Positions 8,441-17,610 of a stretch of 55,830 bases of DNA are shown here, piece by piece. The stretch lies in contig JACRNO010000037.1 in the NCBI GenBank assembly GCA_016234855.1, positions 1 to 55,830 of the forward strand, written 5' to 3'. Each line of letters opens with the position of its first letter. The first letter of the stretch is position 1. The notes beneath the pieces are model-generated. The model ran no database searches and was not told the origin of the DNA. It saw nothing but the letters and a program-made list of their open reading frames with translations. The stretch is from Deltaproteobacteria bacterium (lineage in GTDB: Bacteria > Desulfobacterota > GWC2-55-46). Made by a program: the position numbers and the translations under genes.

Positions 8441-9454
8441 ATGATAAAAGAAGCCATAGCAAAGGTCGTACAGGGCACAGACCTCGAAGAGGCCGAGATG
8501 TTCGGCGCAATGGACGAGGTCATGACCGGCGGGGCTTCTCCCGCGCAGATAGCCGCGTTCATTACGGCTCTGCGCATGAAGGGCGAGACCGTTGCCGAGA
8601 TAACCGGCGCGGCGCGCGTCATGCGGCAGAAGGCCACGCGCATAGACGTCAAGGGCGATAACGTCATCGATACCTGCGGCACGGGCGGGGACGAGTCCAT
8701 GACCTTCAATATCTCCACTGCCGCGGCCTTTGTGGCCGCGGGCGCGGGGCTGGTAGTTGCCAAGCACGGCAACCGGTCGATATCCTCGAAGTGCGGCAGC
8801 GCGGACGTGCTGGCCGCCCTCGGCGTGAACATCGAGGCCGAGGTCTCCCGCGTGGAAGAGTGCATTGCCGGAGCAGGCATAGGTTTTCTGTTTGCGCCCA
8901 TGCTCCACGGCGCGATGAAGTACGCGGCCCCGGTGCGGCGCGAGCTCGGCATAAGGACGATATTCAACCTCCTCGGCCCGCTGACCAATCCGGCTGGCGC
9001 AACCAGACAACTCATCGGGGTCTACGCCCCGCTCCTTACCGACATGCTGGCAAAGGCCCTTTATAATCTCGGCTCTCGCCGCGCGTTCGTCGTGCGGGGC
9101 GAGGACGGGCTTGACGAGATAACGCTGTGCGCTGAGACGCGCGTGACCGAGCTCAACGGGGACGCCATCAAGACGTATCACATAAAGCCCGAAGACTTCG
9201 GCCTTGCGCGCTGCGCGCCAGCCGACCTGAAGGGAGGCGATGCCGCGCATAACGCCGGGGTCGTCCTTGACGTGCTCAAGGGCGTGCACGGCCCGGCGCT
9301 CGACGTCGTTATGCTCAACAGCGCCGCCGCCATAACCGTGGGCGGGCTCAGCCGGTCGATTGACGAGGGCATAGCCGTGGCAAGGGGCGCGATAGAGTCG
9401 GGCGCGGCCCTGGCAAGGCTTGAGAAATTAAAGGAGATATCCAACAGGAATTAA
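8441..9454 (+). CDS. trpD: Anthranilate phosphoribosyltransferase
   Basis: TrpD transfers phosphoribose from PRPP to anthranilate. The 337-residue length is typical for a stand-alone TrpD. Motifs are complete: DTCGTGGDE (PRPP/Mg binding) near residue 78, KHGNRSISSKCGSAD near 107, and GIRTIFNLLGPLTNPAG near 165, which contributes to the anthranilate site. The start ATG 8441 is six bases after the YgiT-like gene. trpC follows after 63 bases. Confidence 0.97.
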   Translation: MIKEAIAKVVQGTDLEEAEMFGAMDEVMTGGASPAQIAAFITALRMKGETVAEITGAARVMRQKATRIDVKGDNVIDTCGTGGDESMTFNISTAAAFVAAGAGLVVAKHGNRSISSKCGSADVLAALGVNIEAEVSRVEECIAGAGIGFLFAPMLHGAMKYAAPVRRELGIRTIFNLLGPLTNPAGATRQLIGVYAPLLTDMLAKALYNLGSRRAFVVRGEDGLDEITLCAETRVTELNGDAIKTYHIKPEDFGLARCAPADLKGGDAAHNAGVVLDVLKGVHGPALDVVMLNSAAAITVGGLSRSIDEGIAVARGAIESGAALARLEKLKEISNRN

Positions 9455-9517
9455 GGCGCGACAGACGCGATACCGCCCCTGTTAACGGGGAATATATAAA
9501 AGGATAGAGTGAACGCA

Positions 9518-10309
9518 ATGGCCGTGAACCTGTTGGAAGATATACTGGACCACAAGAGAAAGGACATAGAGAGGCTTAAATCGTACATACCGATCGAAAG
9601 GCTCAAGGAGAAGATAGCGGTCTCCAAATCCCTGCGCGATTTTCCGGGCGCGCTGGCCGAGGACGGCTCGGGCAAGATAAAGATAATCGGCGAGATAAAG
9701 AAGGCCTCTCCGTCAAAGGGCGTCATACGCGAGCACTTCATGCCGTACGAGATGGCGCGCGAGTATCGCATAGGCGGGGCAATAGCCCTATCGGTTCTGA
9801 CCGAGGAGAAGTATTTTCTCGGCAGGCTCGATTACCTCGTCTCCATCAAGATATACTCGAACATCCCCGTGCTCAGGAAGGATTTCATATTCGACGACTA
9901 TCAGGTCTGGGAGTCAAGGGCCGCGGGCTCGGACGCGATACTGCTCATCGTCGCCATACTCGGCAAACAGCAGTTGGCCGACCTCATGGGCAGAAGCGCC
10001 GAACTCGGCATGGCCTGCCTTGTGGAGGTGCATAACGAGGATGAAATGGAAACGGCCCTTGACGTTGGCGCGCATATAATCGGCATCAACAACCGCGACC
10101 TCAAGACCTTCAAGACCGACCTTGAGACGACCGTGCGCCTTGCGCCTTATGTGCCGCAGGATAAGCTCCTGGTGAGCGAGAGCGGCATCTCCACCTTCGA
10201 CGATATCGCCATGCTCAGGAAGAACGGGGTCAACGCCTTCCTTATCGGCGAGGCCCTTGTCAGGGAAAAGGAGCTTGCGAAGAAGCTAAGGGAGCTGCGC
10301 GGGGTTTAA
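9518..10309 (+). CDS. trpC: Indole-3-glycerol phosphate synthase
   Basis: TrpC closes the indole ring from carboxyphenylamino-deoxyribulose phosphate. The (beta/alpha)8 barrel motifs are present: IGEIKKASPSKG near residue 48, VLTEEKYFLG, PVLRKDFIFDDYQ, DAILLIVAIL, GINNRDLKTF, and LVSESGIS near the C-terminus. ATG 9518 gives a normal N-terminus; a GTG at 9509 in frame would add three residues and sits closer to the AGGATA ribosome site. A palindromic repeat of about 240 bp separates it from trpF. Confidence 0.96.
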   Translation: MAVNLLEDILDHKRKDIERLKSYIPIERLKEKIAVSKSLRDFPGALAEDGSGKIKIIGEIKKASPSKGVIREHFMPYEMAREYRIGGAIALSVLTEEKYFLGRLDYLVSIKIYSNIPVLRKDFIFDDYQVWESRAAGSDAILLIVAILGKQQLADLMGRSAELGMACLVEVHNEDEMETALDVGAHIIGINNRDLKTFKTDLETTVRLAPYVPQDKLLVSESGISTFDDIAMLRKNGVNAFLIGEALVREKELAKKLRELRGV

Positions 10310-10313
10310 GCAA

Positions 10314-10549
10314 CAGGCTGCTGTCTGGCAGTCCGCCAAAGGCGGACCATTAAAATGGATAGTTTCCTTACCAGCAAGAGCGAAGCTCTTCAAAAGCCCC
10401 ATCTGCGGCGTTATCCGACCCGCGCCACTTGGTGCGGGTGCCCCGGCTCGTCACTGCGGCGTAGAGAAAACTACGCCTCATTCCTCACTCCTCGATGCCT
10501 TCGGGGCACCCATCCGAAGGATGGGTCGGGGAGTTTTTGAGCAGCCTGA
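10314..10549. repeat. Palindromic element with CAGGCTGCT ends, copy A (expanded)
   Basis: Starts with CAGGCTGCT and ends with its complement AGCAGCCTG. It contains AAAGCCCCATCTGC and CGTCACTGCGGCGTAGA, shared with copies at 41418-41539 and 43177-43300. This copy is about twice as long, with two extra GC-rich stem-loops (about 10417-10440 and 10495-10530). It separates trpC from trpF. Confidence 0.8.
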
Positions 10550-10592
10550 TTACATCTTGGGTTTTTTAGTAATTTTGCCAAGAAGGATTGCA

Positions 10593-11225
10593 ATGACCGT
10601 CAAGGTAAAGATATGCGGGATTACGAACCCGGCGGATGCGCGCTCGGCCGTGGAGGCCGGGGCTGACGCGCTGGGTTTTGTCTTCTGGCCGAAGAGTCCG
10701 AGGAATATTACCCCGGCTGCGGCGGCCGCCATCATAAAGGGGCTGCCGCCTTTTGTCCTGACCGTGGGCGTCTTTGTGAACGAGGAGGTCGAGCGGATAA
10801 GGCAGACCACGGCGCAGGCCGGACTTTCCTGCGTTCAGCTCCACGGGGACGAGACCCCGGCCCGGGCCGTTGAGGTCGCTGACAGGGCGTGTCTCAGGGT
10901 TATAAAGGCATTTCGCGTGGCCGAGGGATTTGATATAATCTCCCTTGACGCCTATCAAGTCCAGGCCTGTCTGCTCGACGCATATAAGCCCGGTGTGCCG
11001 GGCGGCACCGGCGAGACCTTTGATTGGGCAACGGCGGTCGAGGCTGCAAAGAGAAAGAGGATTATACTCTCAGGCGGACTTACGCCTGACAACGTCGGAC
11101 AGGCAGTGGAGACGGTCAGGCCGTATGCCGTTGACGTAAGCTCCGGGGTCGAGGCCGCGCCCGGCAAGAAGGACGCGGACAAGGTGAGAAGGTTTATAAA
11201 GGCGGTGAAGGCGGCCGGAAGATAA
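10593..11225 (+). CDS. trpF: Phosphoribosylanthranilate isomerase
   Basis: TrpF carries out the Amadori rearrangement of phosphoribosylanthranilate. The protein has 210 residues. VKICGIT at residues 4-10 holds the catalytic Cys7. LGFVFWPKSPR, CVQLHGDE, GGTGETFDW, ILSGGLTPDNV and VDVSSGVE with the PGKKD tail follow in order. ATG 10593 was chosen because AGAAGGA lies six bases upstream and the barrel starts immediately; a longer frame from 10521 would run into the repeat. trpB follows 73 bases downstream. Confidence 0.96.
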   Translation: MTVKVKICGITNPADARSAVEAGADALGFVFWPKSPRNITPAAAAAIIKGLPPFVLTVGVFVNEEVERIRQTTAQAGLSCVQLHGDETPARAVEVADRACLRVIKAFRVAEGFDIISLDAYQVQACLLDAYKPGVPGGTGETFDWATAVEAAKRKRIILSGGLTPDNVGQAVETVRPYAVDVSSGVEAAPGKKDADKVRRFIKAVKAAGR

Positions 11226-11298
11226 CCGGTCGAGTTTTGTAGGAGGGGCGCGGGCCACCCTACAAGCCTGTAGAATAAAGAACGCGGGATGGGTATAA

Positions 11299-12492
11299 AT
11301 GAAGAAGATGCCGGACAACCTGGGTCACTTCGGCGTATACGGGGGCAGGTACATATCAGAGACTCTTATGCCTGCGGTCATGGAGCTTGAAGAGGCCTAT
11401 CGCAAGTGGGGCGCCAGCAAGCAGTTCAAGGATGAGTTCGCCTATTATCTCAAGGAGTACGTGGGCAGGCCCACGCCCCTGTACCTGGCCGAGCGCCTTA
11501 CGAAGAAGATAGGCGGGGCGCGGATATTCCTCAAGAGGGAAGACCTCTGTCACACCGGCGCGCACAAGATAAACAACACCATCGGCCAGATACTCCTTGC
11601 GAAGCGTATGGGCAAGAAGCGCGTCATTGCCGAGACAGGCGCGGGCCAGCACGGGGTGGCCACGGCCACGGTCGCCGCGATGTTCGGTCTCGAGTGCGAG
11701 ATATTCATGGGCGCGGACGACATCAAGCGCCAGTCCCCGAACGTCTTTCGCATGAAGCTCCTCGGCGCGAAGGTCACGCCCGTCACCTCCGGCAGCAGAA
11801 CGCTCAAGGACGCCATGAACGAGGCGCTGCGCGACTGGGTCTCGAACGTCTACAATACCTTCTATATAATCGGCACGGTCGCCGGGCCGCACCCGTACCC
11901 CATGCTGGTCAGGGATTTTCAATCCGTCATAGGCGTTGAGGCGCGCAGGCAGATAAAGGAGATTGCCGGAAGGCTCCCGGACCAGCTCGTTGCCTGCGTG
12001 GGCGGCGGGAGCAATTCGATAGGGCTCTTTCACGCCTTTCTCGACGACGCGGCCGTCAGGATGACGGGCGTTGAGGCGGGCGGGGACGGCATATCAACGG
12101 GCAGACACGCGGCCTCGATAAGCGGCGGCAGGCCCGGGGTGCTGCACGGCAACAAGACCTATCTCCTTCAGGACAAATGGGGGCAGATAATAGAGACTCA
12201 CTCCATATCCGCGGGCCTCGACTATCCGGGCGTCGGGCCGGAGCATTCGTATCTCAACGATACCGGCCGCGTCGAGTATAAGGTCATAACCGACAAGGAG
12301 GCTCTCGCCGGTTTCAAGGCCCTGACCCTTTCCGAGGGGATAATCCCGGCGCTTGAGTCGTCTCATGCCGTGGCCTACGCCATGAAGCTTGCGAAGAAGC
12401 TCTCTAAGGACTCGATTATCATCGTCTGTCTTTCCGGCCGCGGCGACAAGGACCTTGATACGGTATCGAAGGCCTTTAATTACCAGTTGTGA
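11299..12492 (+). CDS. trpB: Tryptophan synthase beta chain
   Basis: TrpB condenses indole with serine, using PLP. The 397-residue protein is of the TrpB1 type. The PLP lysine is Lys90 in [26 protein letters not shown] is the expected helix near residue 117, and GGGSNSIG near 235 binds the PLP phosphate. The N-terminus [18 protein letters not shown] is the conserved TrpB start. It is separated from its partner trpA by an unrelated exported-protein gene, which is unusual because trpBA are normally adjacent. Confidence 0.97.
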   Translation: MKKMPDNLGHFGVYGGRYISETLMPAVMELEEAYRKWGASKQFKDEFAYYLKEYVGRPTPLYLAERLTKKIGGARIFLKREDLCHTGAHKINNTIGQILLAKRMGKKRVIAETGAGQHGVATATVAAMFGLECEIFMGADDIKRQSPNVFRMKLLGAKVTPVTSGSRTLKDAMNEALRDWVSNVYNTFYIIGTVAGPHPYPMLVRDFQSVIGVEARRQIKEIAGRLPDQLVACVGGGSNSIGLFHAFLDDAAVRMTGVEAGGDGISTGRHAASISGGRPGVLHGNKTYLLQDKWGQIIETHSISAGLDYPGVGPEHSYLNDTGRVEYKVITDKEALAGFKALTLSEGIIPALESSHAVAYAMKLAKKLSKDSIIIVCLSGRGDKDLDTVSKAFNYQL

Positions 12493-12528
12493 TCAACGGC
12501 CTTTGGCAAGGACAAGCGCGAGGTTGGA

Positions 12529-13032
12529 TTGAAAAAGCTTATTCAGGTCTCCCTTTTTTCTATTGCCGCTTTGTTGGTCTGCCATAGTCGATCGGCAACG
12601 GCCCAGGCCGCGCCTGCCTCAGGCATGATAATAGACATCATGCAGGCCTGCCGCATGCCGGTTGAAGAGGTTGAGAAGATTGCGGCGATAAAGCGCGCGC
12701 ACTGGCGCGTTGAGAAGTACGAAACCCCTGAGTGGGGCGCTGACGAGTACTGGTTCCTTGAAGACCCGGTTGAATTGAAGCGGCTCGGGCTCAAGGCCAT
12801 CGAGGTCAGTATCGAGCATGGTGTTTTCAGGGCCATATACCTTACCCCGGCCGATGCGACGAGCGATATCGAACATAATCTCGGTTATGTAGGCCTTACG
12901 CCTGTTGATCTGACGGCGCATCACTCCGGCCCCAGGCACTGGCATACTGCCACGGACAAGACCGGGCAGGTGATATCCGTGCGCGAGAACGGGACGTGGT
13001 TCGAGTGTTTCGAGCATCACCCCGGCCATTGA
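12529..13032 (+). CDS. Exported protein of unknown function
   Basis: A 167-residue protein. Starting at TTG 12529, residues 1-27 form a signal peptide (KKLIQV then a hydrophobic run ending ATAQA). The mature part is rich in His, Glu and Trp, including PEWGADEYWFLEDPVELKRLG in the middle and a His-rich C-terminal third (AHHSGPRHWHTATDK, FEHHPGH). The His clusters could bind metal, but no known motif is matched. I do not recognise the family. It sits 36 bases after trpB and about 110 before trpA, so it is probably transcribed with them, though nothing links it to tryptophan. Confidence 0.7.
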   Translation: MKKLIQVSLFSIAALLVCHSRSATAQAAPASGMIIDIMQACRMPVEEVEKIAAIKRAHWRVEKYETPEWGADEYWFLEDPVELKRLGLKAIEVSIEHGVFRAIYLTPADATSDIEHNLGYVGLTPVDLTAHHSGPRHWHTATDKTGQVISVRENGTWFECFEHHPGH

Positions 13033-13145
13033 CGGCACCGGTTTTATATTGGTCATAATCGGCTGTGACCTGCGTTGACCTTCGGCGCGGGTAGAAAAAT
13101 ACAACAAACGGCCCCGCGCATACGGGGCGTATGGAGTCCGGGAAG

Positions 13146-13988
13146 ATGACAGTCAGAGCAAAGGCAGTGAAGGCGAAAGACGAGAAAGTGACCGGCAGGC
13201 TCAGCCGCACCTTTGCCGCGCTTCGGGCAAGGAACGAGAAGGCGCTTATAACCTTTATCACCGCCGGAGACCCGGATATCAAGGCTACGAAGGACTTGAT
13301 ACTCGCGCTCGAGGCAAACGGCGCTGACATCATCGAGCTTGGCATGCCGTTCTCAGACCCGATGGCTGACGGGCCTACGATACAGGCCTCTTCCGAGAGA
13401 GCGCTACGCAAGGGGACTACGCCCGAGGACGTCATCGATATCGTGGCCGAGGTAAGGAAGCGCTCCGGGATTCCGATAGTCCTTTTCGGCTACTATAACC
13501 CGATATTCCAGTACGGTCTTAAGAGGTTCGCTAAGGCGGCTGCATCCGCGGGCGCGGACGGCGTGCTCGTCGTAGACCTTCCGGCCGAGGAGGCGGGCGA
13601 GCTGAAAGCGGAGCTGGACAGGGTCGGCTGCGACCTCATCTTCCTCCTTACGCCCACCAGCAACGACGGGCGCATAAAGGTGACCGTTGACAAGGCCTCA
13701 GGCTTTGTCTATTTCGTCAGCGTCGCCGGCGTGACCGGCGCGCGCGCGAGCGTTTCGCGCGGCGTGCCCGGCTACGTAAGGAAGATACGCAGGTTCACCG
13801 ATCTGCCCGTGGGGGTCGGCTTCGGCATATCCACCCCGGCCCAGGCTAAAGAGGTCGCCGCCTTTGCCGACGGCGTGGTGGTGGGCAGCGCCCTTGTCAA
13901 CGTCATCGCTTCGTCAGGCGCAGACGTACTTTTAAAAAACGCAGGGGCCTTTGTTTCGGCCATTAAGGCGGGGATGAGACAGGGCTGA
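13146..13988 (+). CDS. trpA: Tryptophan synthase alpha chain
   Basis: TrpA cleaves indole-3-glycerol phosphate to indole for TrpB. Motifs: ALITFITAGDPD, ADIIELGMPFSDPMADGPTIQ (with the catalytic Glu and Asp), FGYYNPIFQYG, GVLVVDLPAEEA, VYFVSVAGVTGAR, and VGVGFGIS near the C-terminus. ATG 13146 has GGAG nine bases upstream; the in-frame ATG 13131 would add five residues and has a poorly spaced site. Either way the N-terminus is about 15-20 basic residues longer than usual before the barrel begins at RTFAALRARNEKAL. It closes the trp series. Confidence 0.96.
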   Translation: MTVRAKAVKAKDEKVTGRLSRTFAALRARNEKALITFITAGDPDIKATKDLILALEANGADIIELGMPFSDPMADGPTIQASSERALRKGTTPEDVIDIVAEVRKRSGIPIVLFGYYNPIFQYGLKRFAKAAASAGADGVLVVDLPAEEAGELKAELDRVGCDLIFLLTPTSNDGRIKVTVDKASGFVYFVSVAGVTGARASVSRGVPGYVRKIRRFTDLPVGVGFGISTPAQAKEVAAFADGVVVGSALVNVIASSGADVLLKNAGAFVSAIKAGMRQG

Positions 13989-14045
13989 GGCGGTCTGCCG
14001 GTTCAGCGTATCTCATCCGTTGTCATCACATGCGGGGAAGACATC

Positions 14046-15782
14046 ATGGCTGCCAGGGCAAAGACGGTCAGGAAGAAGGTCGTATCAGGCAGGAAAAAAT
14101 CAGCCGGGAAAAAGTCCACAGGGTCAGGCAGCGTGCTTGCCGCCTGCAAAAAGAAGCTCGCTCTGCTCAACATCGAGCTTGAGGTATATCGCGAGATAGG
14201 CGGGCTTGCCGTAACAAAGAAGAACCTCAAGTCCGTGCTCGGGCGCCTCATGGATTATGCTCTTTCAGCCCTTGAGGCCGACTCCGGCACGTTATACATC
14301 CTCGATGCGGGAACCCGCGAGCTTGACTTCGCCGTTGTGAAGGGTTCGCTCGCGCCCAAGCTAAAAGGCGCGAGGATGAGCATCAGGAAGGGCATCGCCG
14401 GCAGGGTGGCCGTGACCGGGGTGCCCTACGTGACCGAAGACCTCCGCCGCGACCCTCTGTGGGCAGGGGTGGAGCTCACGCGGGAACGCTCCAATATGAT
14501 TGCCGTGCCGCTGCGCGCCAAAAAGAAGGTCTACGGCGTCATCGAGGTCTTGAACAAGGCCGACGAGCGCCCGTTTACGAAGGAAGACCTTGCAGCGCTT
14601 TCATCCCTTACCAACCACTTCTCGATAATCATCGAGCGCGCAAACCTTTTCGCCGGAATAGACGCCAGGGTGCGGCAGATGAAGACGCTTAACGAGGTCG
14701 GCGCGCTCTTGACGTCCTCGCTCGACCAGACGGTCGTGCGCCGCCGCGCCATGGAGGCGATAACGCGCCTGATGAACGCCGAGACCGGCTCGCTACTTCT
14801 CATAGACAAGAAGACGGACGAGCTCTTCTTCGAGGTCGCGCTCGGGGACAAGGGCGAGACCTTGAAGGAGATACGGCTCAAGATGGGCGAGGGCATCGCC
14901 GGGTGGGTGGCCTCCACCGGCGCTCCGCTCGTCATACACGACGTCATGAAGGACAAGCGCTTTCAGGGGCGCTTCGACAAGAAGAGCAAGTTCCAGACCC
15001 GCAACATGGTCTGCGTGCCGGTCGAGATAAAGGGCTCGCGCATAGGCGTCATACAGGCCATAAACAAGGTCGGCGGCTCCTTTAACAACGACGACCTCAA
15101 ACTCTTTCAGCTCTTCGCAAGCCAGGTCGCCATAGCCCTTGATAACGCGCGGCTCTATGAAGAGATAAAAGAGACCTTTTATAACACATCCGAGGCCCTG
15201 GCCGAGGCCATAGAAAAACGCGACCCGTACACCGGCGGCCACACGAAGAGGGTGCTGTGGTATTCGCTCGCCATCGCCAGACACATGGGCATGACCAAAG
15301 ACCAGCTTGAGAAGGTCAAGCTCTCTGCCGTGCTGCATGACGTGGGTAAGATAGGCATAGAGGATGCAATCCTGCGCAAGCAGGCCCCGCTCGACGAGAA
15401 CGAGCGGGCCGTCATGAGCATGCACCCCAAGTACGGCGGCGAGATATTGAAACGCGTGCCTCAGCTTGCGGACATCGTCCCGGGTATGCTCCATCATCAC
15501 GAGAGGTACGACGGCCTCGGATACCCCGATAAGCTCAAGGAGGATGCGATACCTCTCATAGCGAGGATAATCGCGGTTGCCGACACATACGACGCCATGA
15601 CCACGACACGGCCGTATAGAAAAGGCCTGCCGACCGAGGTCGCGCTTGCCGAATTGAGGAAATACGCCAATATACAGTTTGACGGCGGGGTGGTTGAGGC
15701 GTTTCTGCGGGCCTTTGACGCGGGCGAGATGAGCGGCGTCCCGAGCGCTGACGATACGCACCTGAGCGGCAGGGAGGCCTGA
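14046..15782 (+). CDS. GAF-GAF-HD-GYP protein, putative cyclic-di-GMP phosphodiesterase
   Basis: A 578-residue cytoplasmic protein. A Lys/Ser-rich basic tail (1-30) is followed by a first GAF domain (about 65-200), a second GAF domain (about 225-375) and an HD-GYP domain (about 385-560). The HD pair is His431-Asp432 in LHDVGKIGI, the HHxR segment is at about 483, and the GYP triad is intact at 492-494 (LGYP). Families with this set of residues usually hydrolyse cyclic di-GMP. The GAF domains probably sense a small ligand or redox state. It starts 58 bases after trpA on the same strand, but its role in that context is unclear. Confidence 0.93.
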   Translation: MAARAKTVRKKVVSGRKKSAGKKSTGSGSVLAACKKKLALLNIELEVYREIGGLAVTKKNLKSVLGRLMDYALSALEADSGTLYILDAGTRELDFAVVKGSLAPKLKGARMSIRKGIAGRVAVTGVPYVTEDLRRDPLWAGVELTRERSNMIAVPLRAKKKVYGVIEVLNKADERPFTKEDLAALSSLTNHFSIIIERANLFAGIDARVRQMKTLNEVGALLTSSLDQTVVRRRAMEAITRLMNAETGSLLLIDKKTDELFFEVALGDKGETLKEIRLKMGEGIAGWVASTGAPLVIHDVMKDKRFQGRFDKKSKFQTRNMVCVPVEIKGSRIGVIQAINKVGGSFNNDDLKLFQLFASQVAIALDNARLYEEIKETFYNTSEALAEAIEKRDPYTGGHTKRVLWYSLAIARHMGMTKDQLEKVKLSAVLHDVGKIGIEDAILRKQAPLDENERAVMSMHPKYGGEILKRVPQLADIVPGMLHHHERYDGLGYPDKLKEDAIPLIARIIAVADTYDAMTTTRPYRKGLPTEVALAELRKYANIQFDGGVVEAFLRAFDAGEMSGVPSADDTHLSGREA

Positions 15783-15959
15783 GCCTTTTCCGAAGGCCGC
15801 ATGGGCCTCAGGGTCTGCTTCCCGGTTTTCGGGCCGGGTTTTCGTAACCCAGAGCTTGAAAACATCTTATAATACAACCGGTTACGATGCGTCCAGAAGT
15901 CCTTTGCAGTTGTTGACAGGGCCGGGTGGTTGTGCGAAGATATATCATTATGAGGCAAT

Positions 15960-16817
15960 ATGATCTGGTTTAAGAAAGAAATACGCGCCAACGGCGAAGA
16001 GGCCAAGAGCGTGAAGGTACCGCTGGGCCTGTGGGTAAAGTGCGACCACTGCGGCGAGATAATCTTCAAGAAAGAGGTCGAGAGGAACCTCGACGTCTGC
16101 CCTAAGTGCAACTACCACTTCCGTATCTCGGCGGCCGCGCGCATAGGCATGGTCGCGGACGAAGGGACGTTCAAGGAGTGCGACGCGGGCGTGGAGCCGG
16201 TGGACGCACTTGACTTCAAGGACCTTAAACGATACAAAGACCGGATAAAGGCCTATCAGAAGGACTCGGCCAATAAGGACGCCATCATAACCGGCGAGGC
16301 CGAGATTAACGGCACACGGGCCATGCTCGCGGCCTTCGAGTTCTCGTTCATGGGCGGGTCCATGGGCTCGGTCGTGGGCGAGAAGATTACCCGCGTGGTC
16401 GAGCGCGCCTGCGAGACCGGCTGCGGGGTGGTGATATTCTCGTCTTCGGGCGGGGCGCGTATGCAGGAGTCCATACTCTCGCTCATGCAGATGGCTAAGA
16501 CCTCCGCGGCCCTGGGCCGTCTTCGCGCCTGCGGCCTGCCGTATATATCCGTCCTCACCGACCCCACCATGGGCGGCGTCACCGCCTCCTTTGCCATGCT
16601 CGGCGACGTCATCATTGCCGAGCCGCGAGCGTTAATCGGCTTTGCCGGGCCGCGCGTCATAGCAGAGACCATCCGCCAGAAACTCCCCGAAGGCTTCCAA
16701 CGCGCAGAATACCTCCTCGAACACGGCTCAATCGACATGATAGTCGAGCGCAAACTCATGAAAGATACCCTCTCAAAGCTCCTTGCCATGTTAAGGCGTG
16801 ATACGGGCGCGGCGTAG
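15960..16817 (+). CDS. accD: Acetyl-CoA carboxylase carboxyltransferase beta subunit
   Basis: AccD, with AccA, transfers the carboxyl group from carboxybiotin to acetyl-CoA to make malonyl-CoA. The 285-residue length is typical. A four-Cys zinc finger lies at residues 28-50 (CDHC...CPKC). The crotonase-like domain shows [35 protein letters not shown] and [20 protein letters not shown]. The trpFBA-accD-folC order is common in deltaproteobacteria. accA is not in the window. Malonyl-CoA would also be the extender for the ketosynthases farther downstream, but that link is only general. Confidence 0.97.
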   Translation: MIWFKKEIRANGEEAKSVKVPLGLWVKCDHCGEIIFKKEVERNLDVCPKCNYHFRISAAARIGMVADEGTFKECDAGVEPVDALDFKDLKRYKDRIKAYQKDSANKDAIITGEAEINGTRAMLAAFEFSFMGGSMGSVVGEKITRVVERACETGCGVVIFSSSGGARMQESILSLMQMAKTSAALGRLRACGLPYISVLTDPTMGGVTASFAMLGDVIIAEPRALIGFAGPRVIAETIRQKLPEGFQRAEYLLEHGSIDMIVERKLMKDTLSKLLAMLRRDTGAA

Positions 16818-16828
16818 TTCCAAATCTT

Positions 16829-17035
16829 GTCATTTCGAGCGCAGCGAGAAATCCTTATGCCTTAACATCTCCCCTCCCTTGATGGGAGGGGATTAAGGGG
16901 AGGGTGAAAAGGCGTTGTTTTTTATATTTACAAAGTCTGTAGTCTGTAGGTTGGGTTGGTCTTATCAACCCAATGTCTTTTGCAATGAATGTTGGGTTAC
17001 GCTGCGCTAACCCAACCTACGCGCTCAGACATTCC
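16829..17035. repeat. Cluster of dispersed repeat fragments
   Basis: Contains a half-copy of the GTCATTTCGAGCGCAGCGAG repeat (about 16829-16855), a CTCCCCTCCC...GGGAGGGGA palindrome (about 16868-16895), and a GTTGGGTTGGTCTTATCAAC...GCTAACCCAACCTACG inverted pair (about 16950-17022). It fills the gap between accD and the small lipoprotein gene. Non-coding. Confidence 0.6.
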
Positions 17036-17068
17036 AATGGACTGAGCTTATCGGTAACTTGAGGTAAT

Positions 17069-17458
17069 ATGTTTAATTATAATGTTGGTATCTTATTAGT
17101 CTTGGTTCTTCTAATGACTGCTTGCACACCGGTTAAAGAGAAAGACCTTTATGGTACATACATTGCGGAATACTCCTTTGGTTATGAAAAAGTGACTTTG
17201 AGTGCAAATGGAGAATATATTCAGGAAGTCTCTATTAAAGGCGAGTCCAGGGTTCTAACACATAAAGGGCATTGGTGGTACGAGCCAAAATATAAATACA
17301 TAAGGCTTGAATACGGTTTGATTATAGAAGACTCAGATAGCGGATCAGAGCATTACTATGTTCCTTTCGATGGTGACGTTTTGATGAAGGTAAGACGGGT
17401 CTTTCCCAGCATTAGATTAGGAACCGCATATGAAGACGTTGATTTTGTAAAAATGTGA
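17069..17458 (+). CDS. Small lipoprotein of unknown function
   Basis: A 129-residue protein with a clear lipoprotein signal: a hydrophobic run then LMTAC, with Cys at about residue 19. The rest is a small beta-rich domain with many Tyr and Trp (GHWWYEPKYKYIRLEYG in the middle). I do not recognise a family. The gene is clearly richer in A and T than its neighbours and lies between two repeat clusters in a normally tight accD-folC neighbourhood, which hints at acquisition. No obvious ribosome site stands out beyond TTGAGG a few bases upstream. Confidence 0.75.
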   Translation: MFNYNVGILLVLVLLMTACTPVKEKDLYGTYIAEYSFGYEKVTLSANGEYIQEVSIKGESRVLTHKGHWWYEPKYKYIRLEYGLIIEDSDSGSEHYYVPFDGDVLMKVRRVFPSIRLGTAYEDVDFVKM

Positions 17459-17519
17459 ATGAAAAAAATAAGCTCGTAGGATGGGCTGAGCTTGCGAAGC
17501 CCATCGTCTCGGCGCAAAC

Positions 17520-17606
17520 GTAACTCCCCCTGACCCCCTCTTTAAAAAGAGGGGGGAATAAAATCCCCCTCAATCCCCCTTTACAAAGGGGGAAGATAAA
17601 GTCCCC
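17520..17606. repeat. CT/AG-rich palindromic repeats
   Basis: Two adjacent palindromes built on CCCCCTCTTTAAAAAGAGGG and CCCCTTTACAAAGGGG lie directly upstream of folC. Units of this type recur at about 780-830, 5100-5200, 18915-18950, 52324-52415 and 55540-55600. Confidence 0.7.
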
Positions 17607-17610
17607 CTCT

